A stretch of 64,000 nt of DNA from Dysidea avara (taxonomy: Eukaryota; Porifera; Demospongiae; Dictyoceratida; Dysideidae): the NCBI RefSeq assembly GCF_963678975.1, contig NC_089276.1, forward strand, positions 6,721,098 through 6,785,097, written 5' to 3'. This document shows positions 59,375 through 64,000 of the stretch, one piece after another; the first letter of the stretch is position 1; each line of letters begins with the position of its first letter. The notes under the pieces were generated by a model. The model worked only from the letters and a program-made list of their open reading frames with translations. It had not been told where the DNA came from and did not search any database. The position numbers and the translations under genes are program-made.

Positions 59375-60708
59375 CTAATTGGTTGAACAAAAAAATTGTG
59401 ATCAATAAGAACTAGAATGAGTTCCTTTGTAACAATGAATTCTACAAACTACTATATAATATGTCAAACATAAAGGCTGGTTTTTGGGATGATGTGATGA
59501 ACAAGAACCAGCCTATATGCTTGACATATTATACTCATTAAGGGCAGTGTTTTTGGGGTTTCCAGAAACCCTTGTGGGGCTGGCTTATTTCAGAACAGCT
59601 GTCCAGCCCTTAGGCAACTGGTATTATACTGATTCTTCCTTAACTACAACTATAAACCCATAGGACATAACACCTGAATCATAAACTCATCAATACTCAT
59701 CTGCTAACTGATACTTTCACTATTCTTGCAGTAAAACTCAAAGATCACAAGTATTTTTGAGAATATAAGATCAAGATACTCTAATAGAACAGTCACCTAC
59801 TATAATAGAATATTAAGTTGAAACATTAAACAATATTCTAGTTCCGCAATTTTAGATGCAAGCCTATCTGCATTTAGAGATGTATCTTTATAAATTTATG
59901 TGTACATTTCAAAGGTCTTTCATTTATTGATATCTACTTGTACAGTACTCAATGACAGTCATTGAGGAATACAGCATTCATGCACTGAAATCGTTCTCAA
60001 ATTCAATCTCAACCTTATAAGCCCTAATATTGTGACTTGCAGTTAATATTGTGATAAGGCGCAGTTAATTATTTTATATACTTTCTGAATGTTAACCACC
60101 TCATATGACTTTGCCCCCCTTCCCCAACTTAGCTAGAGTACTGTTTTGTTAAGTTAGAGTGCTGTTCTCCACTCCTGTTATTGACATAGCAGTAAACCTT
60201 CCAAGACTACACAACAAATAGAAGAGGATATAGAAGGCCCGATAGAAGGTAATCGTAACAGTGATAATGAAGTAGAAATGCCAGTAGCTATGAAGAAGCA
60301 AAGAGTTGATCATGACTAGCTATAAAGCTAGCTAAACACTTGAAGCTAATCATAAAGATTCAGTAGACCAATCTATCATAACTAACTACATAAATATTGG
60401 TGAAAACATGACATATTAAATGCTAGTGAGCATCAGTAGATCAAAAACTCTGTAAAATAGTTTAAACAGTAAATTTCATTACATTTCAAGCATTGTAAAA
60501 TTAAAACCTTGTCAACATCAACCCCCACATCTGAGTCCTACTACCACTGGAAACCCCCTTCTAAAAATCCTAGATCTGCCCCTGTTCATTGTTACAAATG
60601 ACTAGTTCCTATTGATCAAGCATATAATGTATCACTCTTAAAAAAAATATTCAATGTGTGATTACATTCACACCCATGTACACAGACCATGCACACACAT
60701 CAACTCAC
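59375..60708. other. Intron paralogous to 45,992-47,357
   Basis: Holds the diverged small fold-back at about 59,459-59,533 and inverse dispersed motifs near 59,775-59,815. The poly-C site is short. No gene. Confidence 0.7.
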
Positions 60709-60996
60709 CAACAACACCATTAACAGTTGCTGTACTATTCAGTGACATTGTTACTACAGTACTTGTGATCTGACACACATAAGCTCCTGTATTGTTCAGC
60801 TGTACACTGGACAATGATAATGTGCTACTAGTAACAGTAGTGTTCATATCTGATGTTATTCCATCAGTTATAATCATGTCATTGTACAACCATGAAATAG
60901 TTGGTACAGGGAAGCCATCAGCAGAACAAGACAACATCACTTGGGTTCCAACTATTACTTCCATGTCTTGTGGCATAACAACAAATCGTGGAGCAA
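60709..60996 (-). CDS. Ig-domain exon, type F (copy 3, chimeric)
   Basis: 288 bp, 96 codons. Acceptor TTGACCTATAG, donor GTTG|GTGAG. The first half (MEVIVGTQ, VPTISW) agrees with copy 2 and the last part (LNNTG and the downstream intron) with copy 1. It carries its own change GAYVCQ where both siblings have GDYVCQ, altering the aspartate before the conserved tyrosine. The 56-bp intron to G is kept. Confidence 0.88.
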
Positions 60997-61052
60997 CTAT
61001 AGGTCAACAGATAACAAAACATCACATCTCAGACACAGTTCACTATACTCAC

Positions 61053-61319
61053 CATTAATGGTAACACTTGCTGTACTATTCCCAGCATCATTACTCACTC
61101 TACACTCATACAGTCCTCCATCAGTAGCCTCAACACTAGTGATGTTTACTACACTACCATTATCAAACAACATGTTATCCTTGAACCAGCGAAACATGTT
61201 AGCAGAACCTCCATTAATAGTACAGTTTAGTACTAAGGAATCTCCATTATTCACAGTTGTAGAATTAGCAACAATAGTAGCTCCATCAGAATCAGTAATC
61301 GTCACATTATATGAAGCAA
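61053..61319 (-). CDS. Ig-domain exon, type G (copy 3, 5'-most exon in window)
   Basis: 267 bp, 89 codons. Acceptor TATCTAG, donor AATG|GTGAG. It differs from the 50,000-50,266 copy by as little as INGG against IDGG. Core VLNCTINGGSANMFRWF and DGGLYECRVSNDAG. No further exon was found between it and the window end, so the 5' part of the gene lies outside. Confidence 0.9.
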
Positions 61320-61573
61320 CTAGATAGATAAAAAATACTAACTAAATTAACTCACTGGCTGATATTCATTACTGACTAAAAACTGTATGACTGCTCTATT
61401 AGATATTAAATAGTATTCTCTTAAATAGGTCTTTCATTTAAGCAACTGAAAATACGTATGTCGTTAATAGATATAAATTACTTCCTTTATTTTAAACCAG
61501 GTATATGCTGTTGAACCAGGTGCATGACTGTATGGTTTACTGAAATTGCTTTCATAAAAACGTGTGTGTGTAC

Positions 61574-61580
61574 CTATCTA

Positions 61581-61627
<47 letters not shown>
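61574..61627. repeat. (CTGT)n microsatellite
   Basis: Longer version of the run at 50,522. Confidence 0.95.
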
Positions 61628-61629
<2 letters not shown>

Positions 61630-61924
61630 TTATCTACCTATGTTGTCCATATGCAATCACATGAGCAAACTCTTTTAGTGGTAAAAGCAGTCAGCCTATG
61701 AGAATTAAACACTAAATGAAGCTTGTATTAAACTTCAGCATAGGTAAGCTTTGCAGTGAGTAAGCAAAAAAAAAATCATTCACTTTTTGATAAAATACCA
61801 AACTTGGTACAATATTTGCTTGATTCATATACTATTTCATTATTAGATAAGGTGCCACTAAGTTACCAATCATATCACGCTCAAAGAACCTGACAAATAC
61901 AGTAAACTGCAAGACGGTTGTCAG

Positions 61925-64000
61925 TCACAATTCTTTTGTCAGTGATATCACGTGAAAAATAGCCTATAGGACTATTTGTTTGGATTTTAAATGTGTCTGC
62001 TCACCTTTCATTGGTTGGTTTTCACATGAGTCACTGTAGTACGACTGTGTGTGACTGACAACGGATGCGCAATCAAGTTATAAAACCAATAGAAAATGTA
62101 TCGGGGAAGCCATAAATACTCGGTAGTAAGTATGCTGAAACTGCATCTGCATAAACAGAATGGGTTTAAGAGATGTAATTAAATATGTTGTGGTATGTAG
62201 TGGAATTTTGTGTCTATTATTGCTGTATGGGAGTCTACACCTCCAATAACCACTCCTAATAAGGCCATGCCAACTTTCCAGTACTGCAACTTGTATTAGT
62301 GACCATCTGTATTAAAGACCACTTTTGTGCTCCAGTTTATTTCCATTTTTAGTCTGATTTACCATATAGTCCCACCGTCCCACCTTAAGCTTGTCCTAAC
62401 TATAGCAAACAGTGGACACCACCATGTATCCATTAGTTACCTTCTTAATTTACCACCACAGTAGTACAGTACACTTACATAGGCCAAAGCCACACTAAAT
62501 AATATTATGCAGCCACCCTGTAACTTGGACAGCTTGAGAACTATGGCACTTGCTCATTATTTAAATGGAGTACACACACCAGCACTGACCTTATAATGTT
62601 ATTTTGGCTCCAGGATTTTACTTGTACATATTACAATACATGTGTGAAATTTACTAAGGCATTTTTAAATGTATTTCACTACTGTGCACACTTTGAAGAC
62701 AGTACAAGCAGTCTTGATTATATGGAACCATGATAAATAGTTCGTATTAGAAAACTCATAAAGTGTCTGGCCAAAGGTATGAGTGCATGCATGTGCTTAA
62801 TTGTTAATTCTTTTGGTATTGTTAATTGGGGCAATTAACAAGAGTCCTGGCTATCAAGCTACCTACATTATTTTACTTTTCTACTGTACCTATGTAACCC
62901 ACATAATGTAATTTTCAGCTGTTTTTAAACTAAAACATTTTAGAGTTTAGCTGTAAAAAAAGTAATAGCACCAGTTCACTTTAGATGAAAATACTACACT
63001 GCTATAAAGAAGTTGTATAACCTCAATTTGAAATGATGACATAAACTCATGGACAGCATAGTAGATCTTGGTGCCAGTGGTGGGTTGATTATTCTTCACT
63101 CCTTTCTCTAAATGGGCCTTTGAATTATCTTGCCCACATGATGTGCCCATGTGAAGAATTGTGGCAATAATAACATCATGCAATTCTAAATGTTGCTTGC
63201 CATCCACCCCAAATCAGGGTGTGATGCACCACACAAATGTTGTTGTTTTTTTGGAAATGTTGGGAAAATTTACTAATTTATTCATTTATAAAATACCCAA
63301 TATCGGTAAATAGTGTGAAGTATGGATTTTACTTAATACAAAAGGCATTTTCAAATCCACCAGTTCAAGAAGGATCGCTGTATAAGCCAGCTGCATTGGA
63401 AAACAAAACAGTAAATCTGACTAAATAATTGCAGCACAAAGGTGGTCTTTCAATGCAGGTGGTCACTAATACAAATTGCATTGTACTTGGACATCTTCAC
63501 TGTGTAAGACAAAGTTGGCATGACTTTATTAAGAGTGATTATTAGAGGTGTACGCTCCCATACAGCAATAATAGCCACTACATACCACAATATAGTTAAT
63601 TATATTTCTTGAACCCATTGTGGCCCCACCACAAATATTTTATCAACAATAGACCATGACCCAATAATTATTCAGTAAAAAAAGGAAACAATTTGAAGCA
63701 GCACTGTTTGAAATATTAAGGATTGAAGTTTTTAATAGAGCCTTTTTAAACCTTAATTAAGTTGATATCACATAATTTATGGGTCACTTGAAAAGTCAAT
63801 TAACCGTCTTTAATCATTGAAATTTTTGTTTTAAAATATTAACACAGTGATGAGCTACAGTTAATTTTGTAACTCAAGATTGACCAATTTTTCATGAAAT
63901 ATTCAAAATATTTGTGGTCATAAATCTGAAACTATGTGGTGTATGGGGCCAAAAATTGGTAATATAATTAATTAATATTTGGTAGTGACGTCGCACATCG
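61925..64000. repeat. Third, diverged copy of the 8,395 / 50,853 segment
   Basis: Matches from CACAATTCTTTTGTC onward with many substitutions and indels, including an extra segment at about 63,035-63,135. Near 63,960 the sequence jumps from the equivalent of about 10,326 to about 10,666 of copy 1, a ~340-bp difference. It is continuous with the G exon side, as in copy 2. Confidence 0.88.
62159..63619. mobile_element. Non-autonomous TIR element (copy 3)
   Basis: Same ends as the 8,611 copy (AATGGGTTTAAGAGATG and TTCTTGAACCCATT) with diverged interior and a ~100-bp extra stretch. Confidence 0.72.

Larger units (their letters stand above)
58171..64000. repeat. Diverged duplicate of the Ig unit and its flank
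   Basis: 58,171 onward matches 44,833 onward through exons D and E and into F. From within F it follows 49,8xx to 53,1xx instead. The shared order is D, E, F, G, CTGT repeat, TIR element. It lacks the H-G1-E2 part of the larger unit. It runs off the window end. Confidence 0.88.

Overview
The window looks like low-GC nuclear DNA of an invertebrate animal. The strongest signal is a minus-strand series of 22 immunoglobulin (Ig) domains. Each is encoded by one exon, each exon length is a multiple of three, and every visible boundary is a phase-1 GT-AG intron, which is the classic layout of animal extracellular receptor or adhesion genes. The dense, layered repeats and very short introns (several of 56 bp) suggest an early-branching animal, possibly a sponge. 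That species guess is weak and rests on general resemblance only.

Layout. 1-8,194 is repeat DNA: a LINE 3' end, two MITE types, and a large fold-back structure. Its arms are arrays of about 30-bp units (2,541-6,110 forward, 7,455-8,194 reversed) around a central module. 8,195-8,394 is a 200-base gap of N. 8,395-17,656 is a segment holding a TIR element and a 57-bp minisatellite; it reappears almost unchanged at 50,853-56,277. 17,657-20,386 is a 5'-truncated APE-type LINE with an open 869-codon reverse-transcriptase frame. 20,714-61,319 is the Ig exon array on the minus strand. Its introns contain an inverted partial copy of the fold-back element (23,985-27,863), small DNA elements, two tRNA-derived SINE-like sequences, a broken LINE on the minus strand (42,910-44,060) and a broken restriction-like-endonuclease (RLE) LINE lying in (TAG)n microsatellite DNA (34,359-37,689). 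58,171-64,000 is a further, more diverged copy of the right half of the Ig region plus its flank.

How the genes fit together. Read 5' to 3' on the minus strand, the Ig exons fall into recurring types: G-F-E-D, then G-F-E-H-G-F-E-D, then six A exons, then four more, the last again type D. The 22 exons total 6,003 bp (2,001 codons). No signal peptide, transmembrane segment or cytoplasmic exon is visible, so the window holds part of the extracellular region of one very long receptor or adhesion protein, or parts of several neighbouring genes. The joining codons are compatible between any two exons, so exon gain, loss or skipping keeps the frame. The repeat blocks, the near-identical flanking segment and one chimeric exon indicate that the locus grew and changed by unequal recombination.

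Limits: assignments are by eye. Splice sites, exon usage, species and functions were not tested. The near-identity of 8,395-17,656 to 50,853-56,277, right beside an N gap, may be an assembly artefact.
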